Shown one piece after another: positions 16,444-25,142 of a stretch of 64,000 bases of DNA. The stretch comes from Leucobacter sp. Ag1 (GTDB lineage: Bacteria > Actinomycetota > Actinomycetes > Actinomycetales > Microbacteriaceae): positions 1 to 64,000 of the forward strand of contig NZ_LAYO01000111.1 in assembly GCF_000980875.1 (NCBI RefSeq), given 5' to 3'. Made by a program: the position numbers and the translations under genes. Within the stretch, counting starts at the first letter, position 1; each line of letters opens with the position of its first letter. The notes beneath the pieces were generated by a model. It was not told where the DNA came from, did not search any database, and worked only from the letters and a program-made list of their open reading frames with translations.

Positions 16444-18074
16444 GCGGCGACTCCTTCGCTGCGCAGCTGCAGCCAGATGGTCAGCAGCGTATCCGGATCC
16501 TCGAGCGGGATCCCGTGCGTTCGCTCGGCGCGTCGCAGCCGGGCGCGCACCGTGTTCTCGTGCACCCCGAGATCGGCGGCGGTGCGCGCGACGTTCCCGA
16601 AGCGCTGGCACCAGGCCAGCAGCGTCTCGGCGACCGGTCGGTCGGCGTCGACGAGCTCCCGGACCTGCGGGAACCGCAGCTCGGGCTCGGCGGCGAACAG
16701 CTCGGCGCTGCGCTCGAAGACCAGCAGCGGGCGCAGCAGCGTCGGGGTGAGGACCCGATCGGTCACCTCCCAGTGCGCCGCCGTGTCGAAGAGACGGTCG
16801 GCCACGGCGCGGTGCGGGGCGACCTCGACCGCGCGATGCACGATCCCCGGCGCGGCGATCGTCGTGCCGGTGTCGAGCAGCCGGTCGAGGATCGGCAGCA
16901 GCGGTTCGGCGAGGCGGATCGCCGCGTCCAGCCGATCGCAGGCGAACAGCGCGTAGACCCTTCCGCCGTGCGCCACGGTCACGACCTCCGGCCGGTGCAC
17001 CGCGAGGTGCCGCTGCACGGTGGAGCGCAGCTGCGCGATGCGGGCCGGGTGGTCGAGCACGGCCGTTCGGCCGTCGGCCTCATCGCGTCCACCGGGATCG
17101 AAGCCGAGGATCGCCGCTCCGCGCTCCTCGGGGATCCCGAGCTCGGCGAACTCGGACCCGACGACGCCGGATCCCGTGATGAGCGTGCGCAGGCGGTTCT
17201 CGCGCGGGATCCGCCCCGCGTCGCGCACACGGAGGTCGTTGAGCATGTGCGCCGCCGCGACGGCCGCCGCGCTGCTCACGCGATGGATCTGTTCCTCGGT
17301 GATCGGGTCGTCGCCGGTGGGGTCGATGGCCCAGACGGTGCCGAGCGGCAGGGCCCCGGCGCGGATCGCCGTGACGACGCGGGGGAGCTCCTCGCCCAGC
17401 TGGGCGTACTTGAGCGGGACGTCGGACCGGACCGCGGTGCGGTACTGGTCGTCGTTGAACGGGGAGTCGGGGACTCGCCGGGCCAGGATCCCCTGCGTGC
17501 GGAACGGATCGATGGCCTGCCCGGGCACCGAGGAGTACGCGATGATCCGACGCCCGAGGTCCTCGATCGCGACGGAGCCTCCGAAGAACTCGGCGAGCTC
17601 GTTCGCGAGGGCGAAGAGCGGCTCGGCCCCGCGGTCGAGGTGCGCGTCGTCGGTGTGGCGGTGCTCGCCGAGCTGCTGCGAGATGAGCGCCTCGAACAGC
17701 CGCCACCCCACTCGCTCGTGCACGCGCAGGATCGGGATGCCGCTCGTCTCGGCCACGGCCGTGAGCGTCGCGACCTCCTCGTCGCGGCTCTTGAGCGCGA
17801 GCGCCGCGTAGCGGGCCGCGACGGCGGCGCTCGCGAGGGCGCTCAGCTCGGTCGCCGCGAGCGCGGAGCCCGAGGGGATCAGCAGGATGGCCCCCGGTTC
17901 GTCGGGGAGGTCGTCGAGTGCGTCGTAGAACTCGGTGCCGAGCACCTCGCGCTCGGTGTCGGCCGGACCGAGCAGTTCGGCGCTCTGCGGGCCGAGCTGG
18001 GCCAGCAGAGCGCCGAGCGTGACGGCGATGTGCGGTTCCGCGACCGGAAGGATTGGGGGAATCCCTGCATTCAT
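16440..18074 (-). CDS. PucR-family transcriptional regulator
   Basis: The 544-residue protein ends in the PucR C-terminal helix-turn-helix (about 480-540, with NVARTAADLGVHENTVRARLRR). The middle and N-terminal parts are GAF-like/CdaR-like sensory regions. Such regulators control purine, amino acid or glycol metabolism genes. The ATG at 18074 lies 6 nt after a TAGATT box, suggesting leaderless translation. It is divergent from lysA and co-transcribed with the sirtuin, possibly linking acyl-lysine status to a metabolic signal; this is inference. Confidence 0.88.
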   Translation of the reverse strand: MNAGIPPILPVAEPHIAVTLGALLAQLGPQSAELLGPADTEREVLGTEFYDALDDLPDEPGAILLIPSGSALAATELSALASAAVAARYAALALKSRDEEVATLTAVAETSGIPILRVHERVGWRLFEALISQQLGEHRHTDDAHLDRGAEPLFALANELAEFFGGSVAIEDLGRRIIAYSSVPGQAIDPFRTQGILARRVPDSPFNDDQYRTAVRSDVPLKYAQLGEELPRVVTAIRAGALPLGTVWAIDPTGDDPITEEQIHRVSSAAAVAAAHMLNDLRVRDAGRIPRENRLRTLITGSGVVGSEFAELGIPEERGAAILGFDPGGRDEADGRTAVLDHPARIAQLRSTVQRHLAVHRPEVVTVAHGGRVYALFACDRLDAAIRLAEPLLPILDRLLDTGTTIAAPGIVHRAVEVAPHRAVADRLFDTAAHWEVTDRVLTPTLLRPLLVFERSAELFAAEPELRFPQVRELVDADRPVAETLLAWCQRFGNVARTAADLGVHENTVRARLRRAERTHGIPLEDPDTLLTIWLQLRSEGVAA

Positions 18075-18080
18075 GATGAC

Positions 18081-18086
18081 AATCTA
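18081..18086 (-). promoter_or_regulatory. Leaderless-type -10 box of pucR
   Basis: TAGATT on the minus strand, 6 nt before the ATG at 18074, with no Shine-Dalgarno in between. Confidence 0.65.
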
Positions 18087-18155
18087 TGCGATATCGACAC
18101 GAATGGGGAGCCGTGCTGCCCGTAGGCTCGACCCATCGACCAGATAGGAGACGCC

Positions 18156-19481
18156 GTGAACGCGCACCAGGACCAGCAGCAGCAGCCGTCGCCCGAGGGC
18201 ACCCGTCTCGGCGAGCTGTGGAGCATCCTCCCCGAGGAGTCCTCGCGCGTCGACGGCCCGGAGGGCGGCGAGCTCGCGATCGGCGGGATCCCCGTCACCC
18301 GCCTGGTGGAGGAGTACGGCACCCCGCTGCAGATCTTCGACGAGGCCGGGCTCCGCCGCCAGGTACGCCGCTTCGTCGACGGCCTGCACGAGCGCTGGCC
18401 GGACTCCGAGGTGCTGTTCGCCTCGAAGTCGCTCCCCGTCGTGGGCATGTACGCCCTCGCGCAGGAGGAAGGCCTGTCGGTCGACGTGGCCGGCGGCGGT
18501 GAGCTGCAGCTCGCGCTCGCCGCGGGCGTCGATCCCGCACGCCTGCACTTCCACGGCAACGCGAAGAGCGACGCCGAGCTGCGCATGGCGCTCGACGCGG
18601 GCATCGGCACGATCATCGTCGACAACGACGACGAGATCACCCGCCTGGAGCGCCTGCTGACGAAGCCCCAGAAGCTGCTGCTGCGCGTGATCCCCGGCGT
18701 CGACGCCAAGACCCACGCCTCGCAGGCGACGGGCGGGCTCGACTCGAAGTTCGGCCTGCCCATGGACCAGGCCGCCCAGGCGATCGCCCGTATGCAGGCC
18801 CACCCGCTCATGGAGTTCGAGGGCGTGCACCTGCACATCGGCTCGCAGATCCTCGACACCGAGCAGTTCGCCGAGGCCGTCGAGAAGATCTCGACGGTGG
18901 GCACCTTCGACACCTACGACGTGGGCGGCGGACTCGGCGTCAAGTACACCTACGACGAGGTCGCTCCGAGCGTCGAGTCCTACCTCGACGCGATCGTGGA
19001 GGCCGCGCGCGCGAACCTGCCCGAGGGCGCCCGGATCATGATCGAGCCGGGCCGCTCGCTCGTCGCCCGTGCCGGCGTCTCGGCCTACCGCGTCGTGACC
19101 GTCAAGCACACCGGCAAGACCTTCGTCGCGGTGGACGGCGGCCTCGCCGACCTCATCGACATCGCTCTCACCGAGCAGCGCTACGAGCCCGTGCTCGCCA
19201 ACCGCCTCGACGAGGCCTGGATCGAGACCGCCCAGGTGGTCGGTCGTCAGTGCGAGTCCGGCGACCTGCTCGTCGACCGCGCCCAGCTGCCGCCCGCCCG
19301 CGTCGGCGACGTGCTCGTGATGGCGACCACCGGCGCCTACTCGTACACCCTGGCGAACAACTACAACGGCGCGCTCAAGCCGGCGATCGTGTTTGTGCGC
19401 GACGGCGAGGCCCGCCTCGTCGCCCGTCGCGAGACCTACGAGGACCTCCTCGCATTGCACGCACCGGCGCTCGCCGGATGA
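18156..19481 (+). CDS. lysA: Diaminopimelate decarboxylase
   Basis: This 441-residue fold-III PLP enzyme carries the PLP lysine K91 (LFASKS), the HIGSQI substrate motif, GGGLGVKY and EPGR phosphate-binding loops, and the C-terminal YSYTLANNYNG block typical of LysA. It makes L-lysine from meso-diaminopimelate. GTG at 18156 has ATAGGAG 5 nt upstream, and TAGGCT at 18123-18128 is a possible -10 box. A glutamine-rich N-terminal tail of about 15 residues is extra. It is followed by a terminator. Confidence 0.95.
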   Translation: MNAHQDQQQQPSPEGTRLGELWSILPEESSRVDGPEGGELAIGGIPVTRLVEEYGTPLQIFDEAGLRRQVRRFVDGLHERWPDSEVLFASKSLPVVGMYALAQEEGLSVDVAGGGELQLALAAGVDPARLHFHGNAKSDAELRMALDAGIGTIIVDNDDEITRLERLLTKPQKLLLRVIPGVDAKTHASQATGGLDSKFGLPMDQAAQAIARMQAHPLMEFEGVHLHIGSQILDTEQFAEAVEKISTVGTFDTYDVGGGLGVKYTYDEVAPSVESYLDAIVEAARANLPEGARIMIEPGRSLVARAGVSAYRVVTVKHTGKTFVAVDGGLADLIDIALTEQRYEPVLANRLDEAWIETAQVVGRQCESGDLLVDRAQLPPARVGDVLVMATTGAYSYTLANNYNGALKPAIVFVRDGEARLVARRETYEDLLALHAPALAG

Positions 19482-19485
19482 GACC

Positions 19486-19518
19486 ACGGGGTCGGGCCTT
19501 CGGGCTCGGCCCCGTTTC
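19486..19518 (+). terminator. Terminator after lysA
   Basis: ACGGGGTCGGGCC (19486-19498) pairs with GGCTCGGCCCCGT (19503-19515), using two G-U pairs, around a TTCG tetraloop, followed by TTCC. Confidence 0.75.
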
Positions 19519-19574
19519 CATTGCGGCTCCGCGCCGCACCCCGACCATCCTCCAATGAAGAAGGACCTGTCACC

Positions 19575-20504
19575 ATGCGCAAGCACGTCTCCCGTACCCT
19601 CATCGGCGTGGCCGCCGTCTCGGCCCTGCTGCTCACCGGCTGCTCGGGCGGAGGTGGGGGCGCCGACAGCGGCAAGCCGAACCTCCCGAAGGGCGACGAG
19701 GTCAGCACCAAGGTCGATCCCTCGCTGAAGAAGCTGCTGCCCGAGGACATCCAGAAGAAGGGGTCGATCGACATCGCCGTCGACATCCCCTTCCCGCCGC
19801 TCTCGGCCTACGACGCGAACAACCGGGAGATCGGTTTCGATCCCGAGCTCGGACGACTCCTCGGGCAGAAGCTCGGCGTCGACGTCGTGCTGTCGAAGCA
19901 GGCCTTCGACAGCGTGATCCCGTCGATGCAGGCGAAGAAGCACGACATCATCATGAGCGGCATGAACGACACCCCCGAGCGCGAGCAGACGATCACCTAC
20001 GTCGACTACACGCACGGCGGGTTCGCGATCCTGGTGAAGCCGGGCAACCCGAAGAAGATCACCGGGCAGAGCGCGCTCTGCGGGAAGACCGTGTCGGTGC
20101 AGAAGTCCACGATCCAGGGCGAGCTGCTGCGCGCGACCAAGTGCAGCGGAGCCCCGGTCACCGTGATGGAGCTGCCGACCGACCTCGATGCGCTGACCGC
20201 GCTGCGCGCCGGCAAGAGCGACGCCTATTCGGCCGACGCGGTCGTCGCCGACTACGTCGCCGCGACGACCGACGACGGCAAGGCCTACGAGATCGTGCGC
20301 GACCCCGAGAACCCCGCCGGATTCAACCCCGTCTACAGCGGCATCGGTGTGCTGAAGAGCAACACGCAGCTGGTCGACGCGATGCAGAAGACCCTGCAGG
20401 CCCTCATCGACGACGGCAGCTACCAGAAGGTGCTCGAGCGGAACCACATGGAGGCCTACGGCGTGAAGACCGCCGAGGTCAACCAGGGCGGGAAGGCCCA
20501 GTGA
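19575..20504 (+). CDS. Amino acid ABC transporter, substrate-binding lipoprotein
   Basis: This 309-residue family-3 binding protein has a signal peptide ending in the lipobox LLTGC (C23) and a glycine/serine linker. The mature domain has the conserved QAFDSVIPSMQAKKHDI and MNDTPER segments. ATG 19575 is preceded by AGAAGGA. It overlaps the permease gene (GTGA) and so leads a tight three-gene operon. The ligand is not evident; the flavin amine oxidase that follows across the TetR gene may hint at an amine or amino acid. Confidence 0.92.
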   Translation: MRKHVSRTLIGVAAVSALLLTGCSGGGGGADSGKPNLPKGDEVSTKVDPSLKKLLPEDIQKKGSIDIAVDIPFPPLSAYDANNREIGFDPELGRLLGQKLGVDVVLSKQAFDSVIPSMQAKKHDIIMSGMNDTPEREQTITYVDYTHGGFAILVKPGNPKKITGQSALCGKTVSVQKSTIQGELLRATKCSGAPVTVMELPTDLDALTALRAGKSDAYSADAVVADYVAATTDDGKAYEIVRDPENPAGFNPVYSGIGVLKSNTQLVDAMQKTLQALIDDGSYQKVLERNHMEAYGVKTAEVNQGGKAQ

Positions 20505-21481
20505 CCGTCACGGCTCCCGCAGCGGCATCGCTGCAGCTGAGCACCGAGGACGACGTCGACGCGATCCCCCTCCGCCACCCGTGGCGCTGGGTCGGCGCGG
20601 TCGCCGTGATCCTGGTCCTGGCCTTCTTCCTGTACTCGGTCGGGACGAACCCCAACCTCGACTTCGCGACGGTCGGCACCTTCGTGTTCGATCCGCGGAT
20701 CCTGGCCGGCGTCGGTCTGACGGTGCTCATCACGCTCATCTCGATGGTCGTGTCGACGCTGCTCGCCGTGCTCGTGGCGGCGATGCGGCTCTCGAAGAAC
20801 CCGGTGCTCTCGGGCGTCGCCTGGTTCTACGTCTGGGTGTTCCGCGGCACCCCGCAGATCGTGCAGATCGTGCTCTGGGGGTATCTGGGGCTGCTCTACG
20901 AGAAGCTGACCCTCGGGGTGCCTTTCACCGACGTCGTCTTCTGGCAGGTGAACACCAACGACCTCATCAACGCCTTCGTCGCGGGCACGCTCGCGCTGAC
21001 GCTGAACCAGGCCGCCTACTCCTCGGAGATCGTGCGCGCCGGCATGCTCTCGGTCGACGAGGGACAGCGGGAGGCCGCGTACTCGCTGGGCATGTCGCCC
21101 GTGTACACGTTCCGCCGGGTGCTGTTGCCGCAGGCGATGCGCGTGATCATCCCGCCGATGGGCAACGAGACGATCTCGATGCTGAAGAACACCTCGCTGC
21201 TCATGGTGATCGCGGTTCCCGAGGTCTACACGGCCGCGACCATGATCTCGGCGCAGAACCTCAAGCAGGTCGAGCTGCTGATCGTCGCGAGCATCTGGTA
21301 CCTGATCATGACCACGGTGCTCTCGGTGCCGCAGTACTACCTGGAGCGCCGCTTCGGCCGCGGATCCACCCGCACCCTGCCGCCCACGCCGTTCCAGCGG
21401 TTCCGGGCGATGCTCGACCGTCGCAAGCCCGGCCCCGCGCCCGCACCCGCGACGCAGATGACGGAGGTGATCGGCGCATGA
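20501..21481 (+). CDS. Amino acid ABC transporter, permease
   Basis: The 326-residue protein has a long cytoplasmic N-terminal tail, membrane segments from about residue 27 onward, and the EAA loop (SSEIVRAGMLSVDEGQREAA, about 180-200). The start is the GTG overlapping the previous stop. A C-terminal basic/proline-rich tail of about 50 residues is longer than usual. It ends in an ATGA overlap with the ATPase gene. Confidence 0.92.
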   Translation: MTVTAPAAASLQLSTEDDVDAIPLRHPWRWVGAVAVILVLAFFLYSVGTNPNLDFATVGTFVFDPRILAGVGLTVLITLISMVVSTLLAVLVAAMRLSKNPVLSGVAWFYVWVFRGTPQIVQIVLWGYLGLLYEKLTLGVPFTDVVFWQVNTNDLINAFVAGTLALTLNQAAYSSEIVRAGMLSVDEGQREAAYSLGMSPVYTFRRVLLPQAMRVIIPPMGNETISMLKNTSLLMVIAVPEVYTAATMISAQNLKQVELLIVASIWYLIMTTVLSVPQYYLERRFGRGSTRTLPPTPFQRFRAMLDRRKPGPAPAPATQMTEVIGA

Positions 21482-22308
21482 GCCCGATCGAGAATCAGAC
21501 CATCGCGGCGCCCGTCGCCGCGGGGGAGCCCGGATCCCTTCCGGAGTCCGACGCGCTCGTGCAGATCCGCCGGGTCCGCAAGAGCTTCGGCGCGCACCAG
21601 GTGCTGCGCGACGTGTCGCTCGAGGTCCCCGCAGGCACGGTGACGGTGCTGCTCGGGCCGTCGGGCTCGGGCAAGTCGACGCTGCTGCGCTGCGTCAACC
21701 ACCTCGAGACCATCGACGGCGGCCGGATCATCGTCGACGGCGAACTGATCGGCTACCGGCAGTCGGGGCACCGGATCCACGAGATGACGCCGAAGCAGAT
21801 CGCGAAGCAGCGGCGCGGCATCGGCATGGTGTTCCAGAAGTTCAACCTGTTCCCGCACATGACCGCGCTCGAGAACGTGGTCGAGGCGCCCGTCGGCGTC
21901 GTCGGGCGGGCCCGGCCCCTCGCACGGCAGCGGGCGATGGACCTGCTCGCGCGGGTCGGGCTCGAGGACTTCGCGGGCCACTATCCGGCGCAGCTGTCGG
22001 GCGGCCAGCAGCAGCGCGTCGCCATCGCGCGGGCGCTCGCCATGGATCCGAAGCTCATGCTGTTCGACGAGCCGACCTCGGCGCTCGATCCCGAGCTCGT
22101 CGGCGACGTGCTCGACGTGATGCGGGAACTCGCCCGCGACGGGATGACCATGATCGTGGTGACGCACGAGATCGGCTTCGCACGCAGCGTCGCCGACCAG
22201 GTGGCGTTCATGGACGGCGGCGTCGTGGTCGAGGCCGGGTCGCCCGCCGCGGTGATCGACGCGCCGCAGCGGCAGCGCACGCGGAACTTCCTCGAGAGCG
22301 TGATGTAG
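21478..22308 (+). CDS. Amino acid ABC transporter, ATP-binding protein
   Basis: The 276-residue protein has Walker A GPSGSGKST (60-68), Q-loop FQKFNLF, signature LSGGQQQR and Walker [14 protein letters not shown]: a GlnQ/HisP-type ATPase. About 25 residues precede the ABC domain. It closes the operon and is separated by only 4 nt from the convergent TetR gene. Confidence 0.94.
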   Translation: MSPIENQTIAAPVAAGEPGSLPESDALVQIRRVRKSFGAHQVLRDVSLEVPAGTVTVLLGPSGSGKSTLLRCVNHLETIDGGRIIVDGELIGYRQSGHRIHEMTPKQIAKQRRGIGMVFQKFNLFPHMTALENVVEAPVGVVGRARPLARQRAMDLLARVGLEDFAGHYPAQLSGGQQQRVAIARALAMDPKLMLFDEPTSALDPELVGDVLDVMRELARDGMTMIVVTHEIGFARSVADQVAFMDGGVVVEAGSPAAVIDAPQRQRTRNFLESVM

Positions 22309-22312
22309 CGCC

Positions 22313-23014
22313 TCAGCGTCCGCCGCCCCAGCGCATCTGGAGACCGGTGAGCATGGCATCGAGACCGAGTTGGAAGACGAGGTCGTGCTCGTGCTCACCG
22401 GTCTCCTGCACGAGCGCGGCGAACGCCGCCTGGGTGTCGCCGAGCGCGGGGGTTCCGGCGTTCGGCTCGGGCTCGTAGATGTTCTCGGGGCCGGCGGAGT
22501 CGAGGGCCGCGCCGAAGATGAACGTCTCGAGCGCGCTGAGAGACGGGATGATGCTGCGGTCGTACCAGCCGGCTGCGCGGAACGCGGCGACGATCCGCTG
22601 ATACATGCGCGAGGTGTCCGCGGTCTGCGAGACGGGGACGGCGACGATCAGGTCGACGAGTCTGGGTCGGGCGCGCAGGAACCGCAGGTAGCTCCAGGCC
22701 CACTGCGCGAGCGCATCGCGCAGCGACATCGTGCCGTATCCGGCGACGTTCAGGTGGCCGCTGATCTCCTCCTGCACCCACGCGAGCACCGTGCTCCGGG
22801 AATCCGCGTGGTGGTAGAGGGCGCCGGGCGAGACTCCGAGCCGTTCGGCGAGCGACCGCATGGTGAGGCGCTGCAGGCCATCGGATTGGATCAGGGCGAG
22901 GGCCGCCCGGGTGATCCGCTCGCGGTCGAGCCGGGCGACGCGCGGTCGGCCCCGGCCTCCGTAATTGAACACGGGCGGATCCGCGTTCGCGGCATCTGCG
23001 CCTTCCTCGACCAT
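22313..23014 (-). CDS. TetR-family transcriptional regulator
   Basis: The 233-residue protein has a TetR-type N-terminal HTH (about 30-76: RITRAALALIQSDGLQRLTMRSLAERLGV then GALYHH) and a TetR_C-like ligand domain. ATG 23014 lies 7 nt downstream of a TACCCT box, consistent with a leaderless message; the open frame continues upstream without a plausible start. It is divergent from the flavin amine oxidase and convergent to the ABC transporter, so it probably controls the former and perhaps the latter. Confidence 0.9.
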   Translation of the reverse strand: MVEEGADAANADPPVFNYGGRGRPRVARLDRERITRAALALIQSDGLQRLTMRSLAERLGVSPGALYHHADSRSTVLAWVQEEISGHLNVAGYGTMSLRDALAQWAWSYLRFLRARPRLVDLIVAVPVSQTADTSRMYQRIVAAFRAAGWYDRSIIPSLSALETFIFGAALDSAGPENIYEPEPNAGTPALGDTQAAFAALVQETGEHEHDLVFQLGLDAMLTGLQMRWGGGR

Positions 23015-23021
23015 GATCGCA

Positions 23022-23027
23022 AGGGTA
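23022..23027 (-). promoter_or_regulatory. Leaderless-type -10 box of the tetR gene
   Basis: TACCCT on the minus strand, 7 nt before ATG 23014. Confidence 0.5.
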
Positions 23028-23058
23028 TCCGCGATGGAGCGTGACGCATAAATGAACA

Positions 23059-23078
23059 GAGCGGACAATCTTCCGCTC
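23059..23078. promoter_or_regulatory. Candidate TetR operator
   Basis: GAGCGGA (23059-23065) and TCCGCTC (23072-23078) form a perfect 7-bp inverted repeat with a 6-nt spacer between the divergent tetR and amine oxidase genes, the usual place for a TetR autoregulatory site. Confidence 0.5.
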
Positions 23079-23155
23079 CGGATCGCCACGGACACGCACA
23101 CTGTTGCGAACAGACCGCCGAACCGGCGGTCGCGAACCCCGAGGAAGGGCAGCTC

Positions 23156-24508
23156 ATGGAGCACATCGAAACCGACGTCGTCGTCATCGGAGCCGGCGTC
23201 GCCGGGCTCACCGCCGCGCATCGCCTGCGCCAGGCCGGCCGCGAGGTCGTCGTCCTCGAAGCGCGGGACCGCGTCGGCGGGCGGGTCAAGTCGGACCTGT
23301 CGAACGGCTTCCTCGTCGAGGTCGGGGGCCAGTGGGTGGCGCCCGACCAGGAGCGGCTGATCGCGCTCATCGCGGAGCTGGGCCTCGAGACCTTCGCGCG
23401 CTATCGGGACGGCGACGAGATCTACATCGATCGTGCCGGTGCCCGGATCCGGCACGCCACGGACCTGCCGCCGCTCGCCGCGGGCACGCTCGCCGAGATC
23501 ATGCGCCTGAGCGACGAGCTCGACGCCCTCTCGAAGGAGGTCGATCCCTTCGAGCCCTGGACCCACCCGCGCGCGACCGAGTTCGACGCGGTCTCGTTCG
23601 ACGCCTGGCTGCGCGCGAACACCGACGACGACGATGCGGTGGCGTTCGTCGCCCCGTTCGTCTCGGGCGGCATGCTGACGAAGCCGGCCGAGGCGTTCTC
23701 GCTGCTGGCCGCGCTCGTGATGGCGGCCAGCGCCGGCGGCTTCACGGATCTCGCGGACCTCGACCTCGTGCTCAACGAGCGCGTGCTCGGCGGCATGCAC
23801 AACGTGCCGTTCCGCCTCGCGGAGGAGGTCGGCGCGGAGCGGATCCGGCTGAACGCCGATGTGCGCTCCGTGGCTCACGGACCCGACGGAGTGACCGTCA
23901 CCGGCTCGGAGGTCGCGGTCCGTGCGCAGGAGGCGATCGTCGCGCTCGGACCGCACCTGGTGTCGCGCATCGACTTCGAGCCGGCGCTGCCGGGGCGCAA
24001 GGCGCAGATGCTGCAGCAGTTCTCGATGGGCAGCGTGATCAAGGTGCAGGCGTTCTACGACGAGCCGTTCTGGCGTGCGGAGGGGCTCTCGGGCAGCACC
24101 TACGGTCCGCACGAGATCGTGCACGAGGTCTACGACAACACAGCGCCCGACTACGCGGGCGGGACGCTCGTCGGCTTCATCTCGGATCGGCAGGCCGACG
24201 CGATGCTGGAACTGGACGCCGACGCGCGCCGCGAGGCGATCCTCGGATCCTTCGCGAAGTACTTCGGGGAGCGGGCGCTCGAGCCCGCCTTCTACACCGA
24301 GAGCGACTGGATCGACGAGGAGTTCACCCGGGGCGCCTACGGCACGAGCCCCGGCATCGGCGGGATCACCCGCTACGAGGAGCTGGTGCGGTCGTCGGTC
24401 GGGCCGATCCACTTCGCCTGCTCCGACATCGCGGGCCTCGGATACACGCACATCGACGGCGCGATCCGCATGGGGGAGCGGGCCGCCCTGCTCGCCGCCG
24501 GGCAGTAG
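23156..24508 (+). CDS. Flavin monoamine oxidase-family protein
   Basis: The 450-residue protein has the N-terminal dinucleotide-binding GAGVAG (12-17), EARDRVGGR and the C-terminal YTHIDGAIRMGERAA FAD motif of the monoamine oxidase/putrescine oxidase group. It oxidises a primary or secondary amine to an aldehyde with hydrogen peroxide. RBS AGGAAGGGCAG lies before the ATG. It shares a divergent promoter with a TetR gene. Putrescine, tyramine or an amino acid oxidase activity are all possible. Confidence 0.88.
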   Translation: MEHIETDVVVIGAGVAGLTAAHRLRQAGREVVVLEARDRVGGRVKSDLSNGFLVEVGGQWVAPDQERLIALIAELGLETFARYRDGDEIYIDRAGARIRHATDLPPLAAGTLAEIMRLSDELDALSKEVDPFEPWTHPRATEFDAVSFDAWLRANTDDDDAVAFVAPFVSGGMLTKPAEAFSLLAALVMAASAGGFTDLADLDLVLNERVLGGMHNVPFRLAEEVGAERIRLNADVRSVAHGPDGVTVTGSEVAVRAQEAIVALGPHLVSRIDFEPALPGRKAQMLQQFSMGSVIKVQAFYDEPFWRAEGLSGSTYGPHEIVHEVYDNTAPDYAGGTLVGFISDRQADAMLELDADARREAILGSFAKYFGERALEPAFYTESDWIDEEFTRGAYGTSPGIGGITRYEELVRSSVGPIHFACSDIAGLGYTHIDGAIRMGERAALLAAGQ

Positions 24509-24511
24509 AAT
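24506..24511 (+). promoter_or_regulatory. Leaderless-type -10 box of pyrE
   Basis: TAGAAT lies 6 nt before the pyrE ATG and its first three bases are the stop codon of the amine oxidase gene, so a promoter element and a stop codon share DNA. Confidence 0.65.
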
Positions 24512-24517
24512 CGCAGC

Positions 24518-25072
24518 ATGTCCGACGCGCGCAGCCAGCTCATCGAGCTCATCAAGACCGAGGCCGTGTTCCACGGCGACTTCACGCTCACGAGCGGGAA
24601 GAAGGCCACCTACTACATCGATCTCCGCAAGCTGAGCCTCGACCACCGTGCGGCTCCGCTCATCGGCCAGGTCATGCTCGACCTCATCGGCGACGTCGAC
24701 GGCGTCGTCGCGGTGGGCGGCCTCACCATGGGCGCCGATCCGATCGCGTCGGCGATCATGCACCAGGGCGTCGCCCGCGGCGAGGTCTACGACTCGTTCG
24801 TGGTGCGCAAGGAGCCGAAGGATCACGGTCGAGGCCGCCAGGTCGAGGGGCCGGACCTCGCCGGCAAGCGCGTGATCGTGGTGGAGGACACCTCGACCAC
24901 GGGCGGGTCGCCGCTCAAGGCCATCGAGGCGCTCGAGAAGGTCGGCGCCGAGATCGCCGCGGTCGCCGTGGTCGTCGATCGCCAGGCCCCCGCCAAGGAG
25001 CGGATCGAGGCCGCGGGCTACGAGTACCGGTACGCGATCGGTCTCTCGGACCTGGGGCTCGACCCCCAGTAG
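24518..25072 (+). CDS. pyrE: Orotate phosphoribosyltransferase
   Basis: The 184-residue protein has the type I PRTase PRPP loop (VIVVEDTSTTGGS, about 118-130), the FTLTSGKKATYYID start block of PyrE and normal length. It makes orotidine 5'-phosphate from orotate and PRPP in pyrimidine synthesis. It begins 9 nt after the amine oxidase gene but has its own leaderless-type promoter, so linkage to the amine oxidase is probably incidental. Confidence 0.95.
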   Translation: MSDARSQLIELIKTEAVFHGDFTLTSGKKATYYIDLRKLSLDHRAAPLIGQVMLDLIGDVDGVVAVGGLTMGADPIASAIMHQGVARGEVYDSFVVRKEPKDHGRGRQVEGPDLAGKRVIVVEDTSTTGGSPLKAIEALEKVGAEIAAVAVVVDRQAPAKERIEAAGYEYRYAIGLSDLGLDPQ

Positions 25073-25086
25073 CGCGTCGAATCGAC

Positions 25087-25124
25087 GGAATGGCCCCGAT
25101 CCTGAACCGGACCGGGGCCGTTCC
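25087..25124. terminator. Bidirectional terminator between pyrE and the arginase-family gene
   Basis: GGAATGGCCCCG (25087-25098) pairs with CGGGGCCGTTCC (25113-25124), with one G-U pair and a 14-nt loop, between converging genes. Confidence 0.7.
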
Positions 25125-25142
25125 GCGTTCGGGCGCCCATGG

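Noticed and set aside
23015-24826. Long upstream extension (over 600 codons) of the TetR frame
   Set aside because: It is the antisense of the amine oxidase and pyrE genes; the TetR domain begins right after ATG 23014, which has a -10 box 7 nt upstream.
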